A stretch of 34,125 bases of DNA from NCBI GenBank assembly GCA_016871535.1, contig VHCZ01000043.1:1-34125 (forward strand). The letters run 5' to 3'. This DNA is from Verrucomicrobiota bacterium. Its GTDB lineage: Bacteria > Verrucomicrobiota > Verrucomicrobiia > Limisphaerales > SIBE01. Made by a program: the position numbers and the translations under genes. Position 1 is the first letter of the stretch; the number at the start of each line of letters is the position of its first letter. Below, piece by piece: positions 17,037 to 26,231 of this stretch. The notes under the pieces are model-generated. The model worked only from the letters and a program-made list of their open reading frames with translations. It was not told the origin of the DNA and made no database searches.

Positions 17037-18446
17037 CTAAACCAGTTCTCGGATCGGCTGGCCCACCGTGACCAGGAATTGCGGCCGGCCGCTGGTGTCA
17101 GTCACGGTCGTGGTGCGCGGGTCGAGGCCAAGGTTGTGATACAAGGTGGCGACCACGTCCTGATAGTGGACCGGCCTGGAAGTGGCCTCGGCGGCGAAAC
17201 GGTCGGTCGAACCGATCACTTGCCCAACGCGCATCCCGCCGCCGGCCATCATCGCCATGCCGACGCGCGGCCAATGATCGCGGCCGCCATCCTTGTTGAT
17301 CCGGGGCGTCCGCCCGAACTCGCCCCAGGCGACAATGGTGACGTCGTCGAGCATGCCGCGTTCGTCTAAGTCCGTGATCAAGGCGTGCAGAGCGTGATCC
17401 ACAACCGGCACCAGATCGCGCATGCGCTGTAAATTGTCCGAGTGCGTGTCGAAATCGCTGATCGACAGGCTCACGCATCGCACGCCGGCTTCAACGAGCC
17501 GGCGCGCCAGCAACAGTTTCTGCGCGGCTTTCGGGCCTTCGCTGGTGTAAAAGAGATTGTCGCTCCCGTTGAATCGCGGCGTGTACCGCTCCACCAGGCG
17601 CGGATCTTCCTTTCCCAGGTCCATCGCGTCCGCCAACTTGCCCGAAGTCAAAATGCCGACGGCTTGCTGCGTGAATTTGTCCAGCGCCTCCATCTCGCCG
17701 CTGCGGTCGATTTCGCGGCGCAGCACGTCCAGGTTGGACAGCAATTCAACGCGATTCTCCAAGCGGCCCACGGTGATGCCTTCCGACAACGCCAGGCTCA
17801 AAGTGTGTTCGGAGCCGCGGGCGGCCAATTCCTTCTTCATCCCCGGCTCCAGTTCGCGATGAAACAACTTCGAAATGTCCGGGCGAAACGGCTTATACGC
17901 GGGGCCGAGGAAGCCAGGCCGAGCGCTGTTTCGCACCAGAGGGCGCCCCTGCATCAGATCGACAAAGGACGGAGCTGAATCCTCCGGCGAGCCCAGCAGC
18001 TTGGCCACGACGCAACCGAGAGAGGGACGGCCACCGATGTTTGCGAGGTCCTTTTCCTCGAAGCCGGAAAGGCATTGAAACGCGTGATGTTGCTCTTCCG
18101 CGCCAACGAGCGAACGGATGAAAACCAATTTGTCCGCGATAGAGGCCACCCGGGGCATCAACTCGCTGACGTGCAGTCCCGGAATCCGCGTCGGAATGGA
18201 ATCCAGATTCCCGCGAAATTCAATGGGAGTCTCCGGTTTGGGATCGATGAGATCCATCTGAGGCGGGCCGCCATCCAAATGGACGTTGATGATGGCTTTG
18301 GTCGATGAACCTCGCCTGGCGGCATGCTCGGCGCGGAGCAAGTCAGCGAACGTGAGACCACCAAGGCCAAACGCGCCTGCCTTCAGGAAAGTGCGCCGCG
18401 AGACGCCGTCGCAATGGCGGACAGGCTGGCTAAGAAACGTGAGCAT
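17037..18446 (-). CDS. DUF1501 family protein with Tat signal
   Basis: This complete protein has 469 residues. The start at ATG 18446 gives a twin-arginine signal (CDGVSRRTFLKAGAFGLGG, Arg17-Arg18) typical of the family. The open frame continues to 18809, but that extension translates an intergenic palindrome. The body has the alkaline-phosphatase/sulfatase-like fold: NVHLDGGPPQMDLIDPKPE near the N-terminus, SISDFDTHSDNLQRMRDLVP, TIVAWGEFGRTPRINKDGGR followed by DHWP, and YHNLGLDPRTTTVTDTSGRP at the end. Metal-binding Asp/His residues look present. DUF1501 and DUF1549/1553 proteins occur as pairs in Planctomycetes and Verrucomicrobia, and this gene leads into the truncated DUF1549 gene. The substrate is unknown. 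Confidence 0.9.
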   Translation of the reverse strand: MLTFLSQPVRHCDGVSRRTFLKAGAFGLGGLTFADLLRAEHAARRGSSTKAIINVHLDGGPPQMDLIDPKPETPIEFRGNLDSIPTRIPGLHVSELMPRVASIADKLVFIRSLVGAEEQHHAFQCLSGFEEKDLANIGGRPSLGCVVAKLLGSPEDSAPSFVDLMQGRPLVRNSARPGFLGPAYKPFRPDISKLFHRELEPGMKKELAARGSEHTLSLALSEGITVGRLENRVELLSNLDVLRREIDRSGEMEALDKFTQQAVGILTSGKLADAMDLGKEDPRLVERYTPRFNGSDNLFYTSEGPKAAQKLLLARRLVEAGVRCVSLSISDFDTHSDNLQRMRDLVPVVDHALHALITDLDERGMLDDVTIVAWGEFGRTPRINKDGGRDHWPRVGMAMMAGGGMRVGQVIGSTDRFAAEATSRPVHYQDVVATLYHNLGLDPRTTTVTDTSGRPQFLVTVGQPIRELV

Positions 18447-18879
18447 GGCGCAGGTCGCAACTGGATCAAGCTTGCTCGGCAATCTAGTCGATGAACTACC
18501 CGTCTCGCAAGCTGAACCTGAACCTCCCTGAACCTCCAATGAAACCTCCGGTGCAGCCACATGTTGTCGGTGGCACAGGCAACTTGCCTGTTCCGTCCGG
18601 CTACCAGCCGGACGGAACGGTCGCGGATCAGTCCTGGACGGATCGCAAGGAATTACCCACGACCTTTCACGCGGCAGGTTGCCTCGCGAGGCGGGCTGGT
18701 AGCCCGCTCCACCCAGCTTCCTCCAGCGTGCTCGCCTTTCCTTCAACGACCAAGGTGACCACAGCCGGGACACCGCGGCCAGGATACTGGAACGACTCAG
18801 TAACATCAAACCGCATCAATCCTCCAAAGTCAGGGACTTCCGCACTGCTCGCGCCCTTTGTCCGGTTCCCTTTCCGCGT
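18447..18879. other. Intergenic gap with palindromic repeat
   Basis: This stretch of about 430 bases lies between the DUF1501 start and the end of the MacB-like gene. The only structure I can support is the double hairpin at 18590-18707. No gene, tRNA or clear terminator is visible. The DUF1501 promoter must be here. Confidence 0.5.
18590..18707. repeat. Double-hairpin intergenic repeat
   Basis: The first hairpin has a perfect 13-bp stem and three-base loop (GTTCCGTCCGGCT at 18590-18602, AGCCGGACGGAAC at 18606-18618). The second has a 7-bp stem (GCGGGCT / AGCCCGC, 18691-18707). The unit around them (GGCAACTTGCC ... GGCAGGTTGCC) is roughly inverted, suggesting a REP/MITE-like element. Confidence 0.8.
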
Positions 18880-20934
18880 TCACTCGTGCCGCAGCGCTTC
18901 GATGGGATCAAGGCTGGCGGCGCGGGAGGCGGGGTAGAGACCGAAGATGATTCCGACTGCGCCCGAGATGCTGAAAGCCAGCATGACGGAGAGCGGCGTA
19001 ATAATTGTCACCATGTCGGTCAAACGCGACACAATCAACGGCGTCAGCACGCCCAGGCTCACGCCGATCAAGCCGCCGCCAATCGCCAGGACGATCGCTT
19101 CGACGAGGAACTGGGCGGTGATATCGCGTTGCTTGGCGCCGAGCGCGCGCCGGATTCCGATCTCGCGCGTTCGTTCCGTCACCGTCGCGAGCATGATGTT
19201 CATGATCCCGATGCCGCCGACCAGGAGGGAAATGGCGGCGATTGATCCGAGCACGATATTGAAGATGCGCTTGGTTTGCTCGGCCTGCCGCAGGAGTTGG
19301 AGCGGAACGATCAACTCGTAATCCTTCTTGGTGTGGAACCGTTCGAGCAAGGTCTCGATCTGCGGCACTGCGGTTTCCACGTCGGCGGTGCTGGCGAACT
19401 GCACAGTGATCTGGTGGAGTTGCACGCGCTCGGCTTCCTGGCTGCCGGCGGAACGGCGGATCAGAGTTTCGCCGAAGCGATTTCGCGCCGCGGAAAGCGG
19501 AACATAGACGTTGTTGTCGAGCGCCTGGCCGGTGGTTTCGCCCGATTGCGGGCGTTTTTCCTCCGTGCTGGTTTCACGCACCAGCCCGACCACCTGGTAA
19601 TAATGGGCGCCGATCTTGATTTCCTGGTCGAGCGGATCCTGGTACGGGAACAGACGCTTGGCCAGTCCTGCCGAAATCGCGCAAATGTTGTTTTGATGAA
19701 GGTCATCCGTCTCCGTGATAAAGCGGCCGCGCAGACTGTCCAGGCCGGCGATTTCGCTGTACACCGGGTAGGTTCCGATCACCTGGCCGGAGACTTCATT
19801 CCGGAAGAAGCGGACGTTCTCGCGAATGATGCGCATGGGCAGGACGTGGTTGATGCCCGGAATCGTCGCTTGAATGCGGCTGGCGTCCTTGTAGGTCAGG
19901 CCGTATTCGATGACCGAGCCGCGGCCAGAGGTCGCGGTGGTGGTTTTGGTGTCTTCGGGCGGTTTGACGGCCCGGATGATGATGTTGGCGCTGCCGAGTT
20001 TCTTGATCGTTTCCTGCGCTTCGTACGACGCGCCTTCGCCGATCGCGAGCATCGCAATGACGGAGCAGACTCCGAAGATGATTCCCAGCATCGTGAGCGC
20101 GGAACGGAGCTTGTGCAGCAGAAGGCTCTTGATCCCCACCTGCATGGTGCGCACCGGGCGCAGCGCGAGCCGGAACGCTGATCGACTCTCAACGGCGTCG
20201 GTCGGGTGTTCGATGTCCGGGAGATGGCCCGGGGCTGGCCGCCGCTCTTGCTCAACGATCCGGTCGATAACGCCGTCGCGCATGTGCACGACGCGCCGGG
20301 CCCGGGCCGCCGTGTTCGGATCGTGCGTGACGAGCACGATGGTCTTGCCGCTGTGGTTGAGGCGATCGAGGAGATCCAGGATTTCTGTCCCGGTCCGGGA
20401 GTCGAGGTTGCCGGTCGGCTCGTCCGCCAGGATCATGAGCGGATCATTGACAAGGGAACGGGCGACGGCGACGCGCTGCTGCTGGCCTCCGGAAAGCTGG
20501 CTCGGCCGATGGTGCAGGCGGTCGCCGAGTCCGACCAGGCCCGCGAACCGTTCGCACCGCGAATTGTTCTTGGGAGTGTCCAGGCCTTGATAAAACAGCG
20601 GCATCTGGATGTTCTCGATCAGCGAAAGCTGGTGAATCAAGTTGTAGGACTGGAAAATGAAACCGATCTTCCGCCCGCGAACTTCGGACAGCTCGTTGTC
20701 GTCCATCTGGGAAACGTCATCGCCTCCGAGATAGAAACGCCCGGCGGTAGGCCGGTCCAAACAGCCGAGAAGGTTCAGCAACGTCGATTTCCCCGACCCG
20801 GAAGGACCCATGATGGCGATATAGTCGCCTTCCAGGACTTCGAGGTTCACGCCGCGCAGCGCGTGGACTTTGACCTCGCCCATGTCATAGACCTTCTCGA
20901 CGGATTCAATGCGTATGATCGCTTTTTGTTTCAT
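18880..20934 (-). CDS. macB: MacB-like ABC transporter (ATPase fused to permease)
   Basis: This 684-residue protein has the length of fused MacB proteins. The start at ATG 20934 gives [20 protein letters not shown]; longer frames run into a repeat. The nucleotide-binding domain (1-230) has Walker [10 protein letters not shown] (43-51), signature LSGGQQQ (147-153), Walker B LMILADEP (166-173) and His204. Residues 280-297 form the first membrane helix ([20 protein letters not shown]), followed by a large periplasmic domain (about 300-550). Three C-terminal helices follow, with the FtsX-like [20 protein letters not shown] before them and PIEALRHE at the end. It should power export through the adaptor proteins and the TolC-like protein encoded upstream in the same direction. 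The substrate is unknown. A repeat-filled gap of 354 bases separates it from adaptor 2, so it may also have its own promoter. Confidence 0.9.
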   Translation of the reverse strand: MKQKAIIRIESVEKVYDMGEVKVHALRGVNLEVLEGDYIAIMGPSGSGKSTLLNLLGCLDRPTAGRFYLGGDDVSQMDDNELSEVRGRKIGFIFQSYNLIHQLSLIENIQMPLFYQGLDTPKNNSRCERFAGLVGLGDRLHHRPSQLSGGQQQRVAVARSLVNDPLMILADEPTGNLDSRTGTEILDLLDRLNHSGKTIVLVTHDPNTAARARRVVHMRDGVIDRIVEQERRPAPGHLPDIEHPTDAVESRSAFRLALRPVRTMQVGIKSLLLHKLRSALTMLGIIFGVCSVIAMLAIGEGASYEAQETIKKLGSANIIIRAVKPPEDTKTTTATSGRGSVIEYGLTYKDASRIQATIPGINHVLPMRIIRENVRFFRNEVSGQVIGTYPVYSEIAGLDSLRGRFITETDDLHQNNICAISAGLAKRLFPYQDPLDQEIKIGAHYYQVVGLVRETSTEEKRPQSGETTGQALDNNVYVPLSAARNRFGETLIRRSAGSQEAERVQLHQITVQFASTADVETAVPQIETLLERFHTKKDYELIVPLQLLRQAEQTKRIFNIVLGSIAAISLLVGGIGIMNIMLATVTERTREIGIRRALGAKQRDITAQFLVEAIVLAIGGGLIGVSLGVLTPLIVSRLTDMVTIITPLSVMLAFSISGAVGIIFGLYPASRAASLDPIEALRHE

Positions 20935-21288
20935 CCAAGACTCGGCAGTTGAAAAAAGGAAAACCGCAGAGGAGCCCACCGCGGCAAAGCCGCAATCGAG
21001 CGTTTTGGACTGCGGCGGGAAGGGAAGCGCCACGCCGCTTTGGATCCGGGATGGCCCCAGAAAGCGGTGTCGTCGCTGCGCTCTGCCACCGCAGTCCAAG
21101 TTCGTCGCAGGCGGCAAGCAATCTGGACGATGGCAGTGCAGATAAACGAGGATAGTTGAGCCGGAGAAAACTCGCCGCGTAAGCGAGTTCCCTGGGGGCA
21201 ACAGCGCGTTTGTAATCTGCGTTTATCAGCGTCCATCTGCGGTTGAAATGCCATTCTATGGCTTAGGGGTTTCCCGAGGTGGCTGGGC
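20935..21288. other. Gap inside the efflux locus
   Basis: This gap between adaptor 2 and the MacB-like gene holds the palindrome at 21005-21099 and, at about 21205-21250, a stretch like the GTTTATCAGCGTCCATCTGCG repeats common in such genomes. I see no gene. Confidence 0.5.
21005..21099. repeat. Nested palindromic repeat
   Basis: Outer arms are TTGGACTGCGG (21005-21015) and CCGCAGTCCAA (21089-21099). Inner arms CACGCCGCTTT (21031-21041) and AAAGCGGTGT (21061-21070) form a second stem with one or two mismatches. It differs in sequence from the other repeat families in the window. Confidence 0.8.
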
Positions 21289-23883
21289 TTAAAAGTCGGG
21301 CTGCGGCTGGCCTTGGCCTTGGCCTTGGCCGCGCCGGCCTCGAAACTGGCGCATCCGCTCTTCGCGTTCTTCCGGACTCAACTTCATGAACTCTTCCATG
21401 CGCTTCTGCATTTCGGGATCGAGCGGCCCTTGTCCGCGTCGTCCGCGCCCGCCACTTCGAGCGCCGCCTTCCGTTCCTTCCGCAGGTTGATTCTCGCCAC
21501 GCTGAACGCCGGTTTCCGTTTGAGAAGGTGTTGAGCGAGGAGGCCCGGCAGGTCGCTGGCCGTTTTCGATAGACCGGTTCTCCGCGGCGGGTTGAGAGTC
21601 GCCGGGCGGCGCCGCGGCGTTGTTTCTCGCCGAACCCGCTTCGCTCGCGGTGCTGCTTTGAGGCGTTTGCGCTTCGGGGTCAAGGTGCTCCTCGTCCGTG
21701 GTCGGCGCGAGCAACACGAGGTCTCCTTCCTTCAGTCCGGACGAGACCTCAATGAGCTGGTCATTGAACCAGCCGGTCTTCACTGAGATCGGGCTGACCC
21801 CGGAGCCTTTCTTGACGTAGCAAACGTGTTCGCCATTGAAAGTGGTGACCGCCTGGATCGGCACACTGAGCACTTGGGTCAGATTGGTAATAATAATCTG
21901 AGCGCGTGCCGATACGCCTGGCTTGAGTTCGGGCAATTCCTCATCAATCAGGACGTCCGTGGCATAGACTTTCGTGTCGGGACTGACCCAGCTTGCTTGC
22001 GTATCCGGCAGGATCGCGACGCGGCGCACCGTGCCCTTAAACCGGCGGCCCGGCAGTGTCTCGACCCGCACATATGCGGGCATGCCCGGATGAACCTGGC
22101 GGACGCGCGATTCGTGGATTTTGACTTCGGCCAGCATTTTCGAAACGTCGGGAAGTCGGATCAGCTCTTGCCGCTGCCGAACCATGGCGCCTTCCTCAAT
22201 CACTCCAGAAGTGCCGATGAACATGAACGATCCCATGTCAAAAGAGGAGCTTTGCGAACCAAACCGCGAACTGCTTTGGCTCCCGGTGGTGCTGTAGGGA
22301 TTCTGCACACCGTAGGCGCTGGAACTGCTCGAACCGAATGAACTGCCCGAACCGCTCCCGCCAAAAGAACTGCCTGAGCCGCCCGAACCAGAAAAACCGG
22401 AACCCGCGCCAGAACTCTGCCCCATCGAGCCGGATGAGCCGGTCTGTGAACTCTGCCGAATCGACCCGTAGGAGGCGAATGACGGGCTGGCTCCGCCTGA
22501 ACCCCCGCCCCCGCCGGAAGAGAAACCGCCACCACCGCTACCCCCGCCTGACCGCCCGCCTCCGGACGCCCCGCCGAAACCACCGCCCGCTGAAGATCCT
22601 TGCATCCCGCCGCCCATAGATGCTGACTGACTTCTGGATGCTGATGAACCCGATCCGCCCGCCGTCCCCGATGTTGAAGCCTGACTTGACGAACCGCTGC
22701 TTGTCGTGCCGGAGCCAACGGATGACGAACCACCGCTGCGCCCCGACGAGCCGGATGATGATGAACTGCTATAACCGCCGCCGGACGAAGAACTGCCCCA
22801 CCCGCTCCCGCCACCACTGCCGCGTTGTCCTCGCCGGCCTTCTCCGCCAAAGCTTTGAAATCCGCCGCCGAAGTCAGCCATGCCTCGCCCTCCCCGACTG
22901 CCTCGCGACCGGCCTTCTTCAAATCCTCCTTCTCCGCGACCCTGGAAAGGGCTGCTGGTGGAATACGCGACGAGGCCATCCTGCGGGGCGTAGATTTTCG
23001 CGTTCTCCAACTGCCTCCGTTGCTGCTTGAGCGTTTCGTCCGTGATCTCCTGCGCGCGCTGGCTTGTTTTGAGGTCCGCCTCGGCCTGGGCGAGTTCATT
23101 CGACGAGCGTTGCTTTAGCCGTTCGAGTTCGTCCTTCGCCAACTGCAGCTTCGATTCGAGCATGCGAATCATGTTGGGCTGATCGAATTTCTTGAGAAGC
23201 CGGAGGTCTTCGCGGATTTGCTCCAATCCAAGTTGTTCGCGTTTCAAACTCAGGCTGTCTGCCTCCAACTCGGACTTGGTGGCGGTGCCTTCCTTGAAAA
23301 GCTGTTCCGTCCGCGTGAACCGGGCGCTGGCAATGCGCACCTGCTCTTCAAGAACTCCGATCCGGGACTCCGAGATCCGAATTTGCTGCGGGGCGTCCCC
23401 ATCGCGGTATTTCTCCAAATCCGACTTTGCGAGTTCGACCTGGAGTTCGGCGTCCTTGATCCGGCTTTCGACCAGGCTCTTCTGAATCTTCAAGTTCTCG
23501 CGGGCCTGCAGCAGAAGGAACAGGTTGTCCTGATAAGCAAGCTCTTGTTCGTTCAACCGGTCCCGGAGCACGGAGCTGTCGAGTTCGACGAGCAAGTCCC
23601 CTTTTTTGACGTGCGAACCTTCGGGCACGAGGTGGATAATGCGGGAGACGCCTTCCAGGTTGTTGCGGATGATCGTTTCGTTGACGGCCCGAAGCGCGCC
23701 ATCTTCCACCACGGAAATCAAGAGGTCGCCACGCTTCACTTCGTAAAAAGCATTCGGCGGATACTGCGGCTTTCCCGATTTCTGGATGTAAGCGCGAATC
23801 GCGAAAGCGCCCGCGACGGCCACAAGGATCAGAACGGTCCAGGAAAGGCCGCTCTTGCGTCGCTGCCGGTTGCGCGTGGTCAT
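21289..23883 (-). CDS. Periplasmic adaptor (HlyD/MacA-like) with giant Gly/Ser insertion (adaptor 2)
   Basis: The protein has 864 residues. A membrane anchor lies at 14-30. The first half of the lipoyl (barrel-sandwich) domain is at about 45-102 (VPEGSHVKKGDLLVELDSS). A long coiled-coil hairpin spans about 105-295. The second lipoyl half begins IYAPQDGLVAYSTSSPF (298-313) and resumes VIEEGAMVRQRQELIRLPDV (561-580). Between them, residues about 312-560 are almost pure Gly/Ser with some Arg, Gln and Ala. Adaptor 1 has six residues here. Beta-barrel and membrane-proximal domains follow to about 750, then a disordered tail ending MKLSPEEREERMRQFRGRRG and a QGQGQGQ tract. It should bridge the MacB-like pump and the TolC-like channel. 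The insertion is encoded at about 22204-22950. Confidence 0.85.
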   Translation of the reverse strand: MTTRNRQRRKSGLSWTVLILVAVAGAFAIRAYIQKSGKPQYPPNAFYEVKRGDLLISVVEDGALRAVNETIIRNNLEGVSRIIHLVPEGSHVKKGDLLVELDSSVLRDRLNEQELAYQDNLFLLLQARENLKIQKSLVESRIKDAELQVELAKSDLEKYRDGDAPQQIRISESRIGVLEEQVRIASARFTRTEQLFKEGTATKSELEADSLSLKREQLGLEQIREDLRLLKKFDQPNMIRMLESKLQLAKDELERLKQRSSNELAQAEADLKTSQRAQEITDETLKQQRRQLENAKIYAPQDGLVAYSTSSPFQGRGEGGFEEGRSRGSRGGRGMADFGGGFQSFGGEGRRGQRGSGGGSGWGSSSSGGGYSSSSSSGSSGRSGGSSSVGSGTTSSGSSSQASTSGTAGGSGSSASRSQSASMGGGMQGSSAGGGFGGASGGGRSGGGSGGGGFSSGGGGGSGGASPSFASYGSIRQSSQTGSSGSMGQSSGAGSGFSGSGGSGSSFGGSGSGSSFGSSSSSAYGVQNPYSTTGSQSSSRFGSQSSSFDMGSFMFIGTSGVIEEGAMVRQRQELIRLPDVSKMLAEVKIHESRVRQVHPGMPAYVRVETLPGRRFKGTVRRVAILPDTQASWVSPDTKVYATDVLIDEELPELKPGVSARAQIIITNLTQVLSVPIQAVTTFNGEHVCYVKKGSGVSPISVKTGWFNDQLIEVSSGLKEGDLVLLAPTTDEEHLDPEAQTPQSSTASEAGSARNNAAAPPGDSQPAAENRSIENGQRPAGPPRSTPSQTETGVQRGENQPAEGTEGGARSGGRGRRGQGPLDPEMQKRMEEFMKLSPEEREERMRQFRGRRGQGQGQGQPQPDF
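22204..22950 (-). repeat. Low-complexity Gly/Ser-coding tract
   Basis: Around 250 codons of adaptor 2 are dominated by Gly and Ser with no exact repeating unit (runs such as SSSSSSGSSGRSGGSSS and GGGFSSGGGGGSGGA). Codon use mixes GGC/GGT/GGA and AGC/TCC/TCA, which argues for a selected, older protein sequence rather than a recent trinucleotide expansion. Confidence 0.8.
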
Positions 23884-24329
23884 AAGGGTGCTAATCGTGT
23901 CTTCCCATGAACCGTCGGTTCGGACCCTGGCCTTTAGGCCGCTTCAACGCCCGACTGCGGGGAGTGCGCGGAAGCGGCCTGAAGGCTGCGGTCCGCGCGG
24001 TTCTCGGTTCATGGGCCGTAGGCATGGCTTCTTGGCCAAGGAAGCTTCCCATGAAACGTTCCTCCGGACTGCGGCCTTGAGGCCGCTTCAACGCCAAACC
24101 CCGGAGCGGGACTGGAAGCAGCCTGAAGGCTGCGGTCCGCGCGGTCTTAGGTTCATGGACCGTATGCATGGCTCGAAGGCCGTGGAAGCTCCCCATGAAC
24201 CCACTCCCTGCCCCCTCCCAGGAGGGGAGGCTCGATCGGTGCGCCAGTCTCAAGTTCCCCCCCTGGGAGAGGCGAAGGCGTGAGTTCAGCGGTCGAATTC
24301 GCATAGGAAGAGAGTCGTGAAACCTTCAC
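23884..24329. other. Gap between the two adaptor genes
   Basis: The gap holds the tandem repeat at 23902-24200 and a C-rich stretch at 24200-24290 containing CCCTCCCAGGAGGGGAGG. There is no gene. Confidence 0.5.
23902..24200. repeat. Tandem pair of palindromic units of about 145 bp
   Basis: Two direct copies (about 23902-24045 and 24046-24200) each begin TTCCCATGAA and contain a palindrome: GCGGCCTTGAGGCCGCTTCA (copy 2) or GGCCTTTAGGCCGCTTCA (copy 1) facing GCCTGAAGGCTGCGGTCC. Each then has GGTTCATGG and GCATGGCT. Copies differ at many positions, so the duplication is not recent. Confidence 0.85.
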
Positions 24330-26231
24330 TCACTCGGGGTTTCGATTCTGCGGCGCAGAGGTTTCACTCACCGGCTGTCCGCGACGACCTCGGAACTGCT
24401 GCATTCTCGCGGCGCGCTCTTCCGGGCTGAGTTTCATGAATTCTTCCCGGCGCTTTTGCGCTTCGGGATCGTTGCCACCGCGGCGCCTTCCACCGAACTC
24501 GGATCCTGGCTCTGCCGTGGCGGCTGGCGGGGTTGGCGGCACGATTCCTGGCGCAACGGCCGGCTGGCCTGTTGCCACGGCGGCGATCGATCCGCTTGCG
24601 GATTCGGCTTCGCGGCCGGGATTGGCTTGGGTGGAGGTGTTGTTGTTTCCGGGACTTGCTTTGGGCGCGGTCGTGGCCGGCGGCGCCGTTCGCTGCTGTT
24701 CCAATTCGGCTGAGGATATGATCGATCCGCTCAGGTCGGCGTTATCGGTGGCCGCAGGCGGCGAGAGCAACACGCGATCTCCTTCCTTGAGGCCGGATTT
24801 GATTTCGATGAATTGATCGTTGAAATTCCCGACCACGACTGGCGCCGGCGTGGTGCCTTTTCCGTTCTGAACGTAACAGACCTGCTTGCCTTTGACGGTC
24901 GTCACCGCTTGCAGCGGGACCGTCAATGCCTGGACCAGGTTGGTGACGATAATCTCCGCCCGGGCCGAGACTCCGGGTTTCAAATCCGGCAACTCGTCTT
25001 CGATCAGCACGTCCGTGGAATAGACTTTGAGGTTCGGGTTCATCCAGCGGTCCTGCGAATTGGGCAGAACGGCGACCTTTTTCACTTTGGCTTTGAACCG
25101 GCGATCCGGAATGGAATCGACGGTGACGTAGGCATCCAGGCCGGCTCGGATCTGTAAGACATGGGATTCGTGGACGCGAATTTCCACGAGCATTTGCGAA
25201 ACGTCGGGCAACTTGATGATTTCCTGGCGCTGCCGGATCTGGGCGCCTTCCTCGATCAAGATTTGCCCGCCACTGCCGCCGATGAAGGGATTGCTCGAAG
25301 CATAGACGACCAGGCCGTCCTGCGGCGCCTTGATGCGCGAGTTCTCGAATTGCTGCTTCAGTTCATTCAGTTTCTCCAGTGTCAATTCCAGCGCGCGCTG
25401 GCGGGTTCGCAAGTCGGCCTCGGCCTGGGCGATTTGGTTCGAGGTGCGTTGTTTCAAACGGCCCAATTCCATCTTCGCCTGATCCCAGGCAGACTCGAGC
25501 CGGCGCACGCTTTTCGGCATGTCGTATTTTCGGAAAAGCCGCAAATCTTCCTCGGCCTGTTCCAGGGAGATTTTGGACTGCATCAAGCTGAGTCCGTCGG
25601 CTTCCAATTCCGATTTTGAGGCGTAGCCTTTTTTGAACAGTTGCTGGGTCCAATCCAACTTGTCTTGGGCGCGCTGCAACTGTTCCTTCCGGATGATGAT
25701 ATTATTGGTCTGGGTGTTGATTTGCTGGGGGGCATCGCCTTCGATGTATTTGTCGAGATCGGACTTGGCGAACTCCGCGCGCAATTCAGCGTCCTTGATC
25801 TGGCTATCGACCAGGCTTCTCTGGATGCTCAAGTTCTCCTTCGCCTGGACGAAAGCGAAATCGCTGTTCTGGTAACTGACCTCCTGTTGATTGAGACGGT
25901 CCTTCAACTCCGAAGAATCCAGTTCCACCAGCAGGTCGCCTTTCTTCGCATAAGTGCCTTCGGGCACGATGCTGATAATCCGGGACATGCCCTCGAACTC
26001 GCTCCGAATGATCGATTCGTTAACGGCCTTCAGCGCGCCGCCTTCCACGACCGAGATCAGCATGTCGCCCCGCTTTACGGTGTGGAATTGTTGTTCCACC
26101 GGTGGCGGAGTGGTCCAGCGCCGGATGCCAACGAAGGCCACAATCAGCAAGATCAGGCCGAGGGCGGCGGTCACGGCGGGCCGTTTGGTCAGGCTCTGCT
26201 GGACGGATGCTTTGACTTCAGGGTTTTTCAT
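24330..26231 (-). CDS. Periplasmic adaptor (HlyD/MacA-like), adaptor 1
   Basis: The protein has 633 residues. A membrane anchor lies at about 19-37 (AVTAALGLILLIVAFVGI). The lipoyl halves are VPEGTYAKKGDLLVELDSSE and APQDGLVVYASSNPF / LIEEGAQIRQRQEIIKLPDV, joined by the short loop IGGSGG. A coiled-coil hairpin lies between the halves (about 110-300). The beta-barrel and membrane-proximal parts contain LPDLKPGVSARAEIIVTNLV and VPLQAVTTVKGKQVCYV. The tail (about 500-633) is Pro/Ala/Thr-rich and ends with MKLSPEERAARMQQFRGRRG, the motif shared with adaptor 2. Its ATG overlaps the stop of the TolC-like gene (ATGA), so the two are translationally coupled. It is clearly a paralogue of adaptor 2, similar along the whole length outside the Gly/Ser insertion. 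Confidence 0.9.
   Translation of the reverse strand: MKNPEVKASVQQSLTKRPAVTAALGLILLIVAFVGIRRWTTPPPVEQQFHTVKRGDMLISVVEGGALKAVNESIIRSEFEGMSRIISIVPEGTYAKKGDLLVELDSSELKDRLNQQEVSYQNSDFAFVQAKENLSIQRSLVDSQIKDAELRAEFAKSDLDKYIEGDAPQQINTQTNNIIIRKEQLQRAQDKLDWTQQLFKKGYASKSELEADGLSLMQSKISLEQAEEDLRLFRKYDMPKSVRRLESAWDQAKMELGRLKQRTSNQIAQAEADLRTRQRALELTLEKLNELKQQFENSRIKAPQDGLVVYASSNPFIGGSGGQILIEEGAQIRQRQEIIKLPDVSQMLVEIRVHESHVLQIRAGLDAYVTVDSIPDRRFKAKVKKVAVLPNSQDRWMNPNLKVYSTDVLIEDELPDLKPGVSARAEIIVTNLVQALTVPLQAVTTVKGKQVCYVQNGKGTTPAPVVVGNFNDQFIEIKSGLKEGDRVLLSPPAATDNADLSGSIISSAELEQQRTAPPATTAPKASPGNNNTSTQANPGREAESASGSIAAVATGQPAVAPGIVPPTPPAATAEPGSEFGGRRRGGNDPEAQKRREEFMKLSPEERAARMQQFRGRRGQPVSETSAPQNRNPE

Noticed and set aside
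18447-18809. N-terminal extension of the DUF1501 ORF
   Set aside because: It translates an intergenic palindrome, and the Tat signal lies right after the ATG at 18446.
22204-22950. Repetitive tract as a CRISPR or satellite array
   Set aside because: There is no fixed unit or spacer; it is Gly/Ser codons in a continuous frame.
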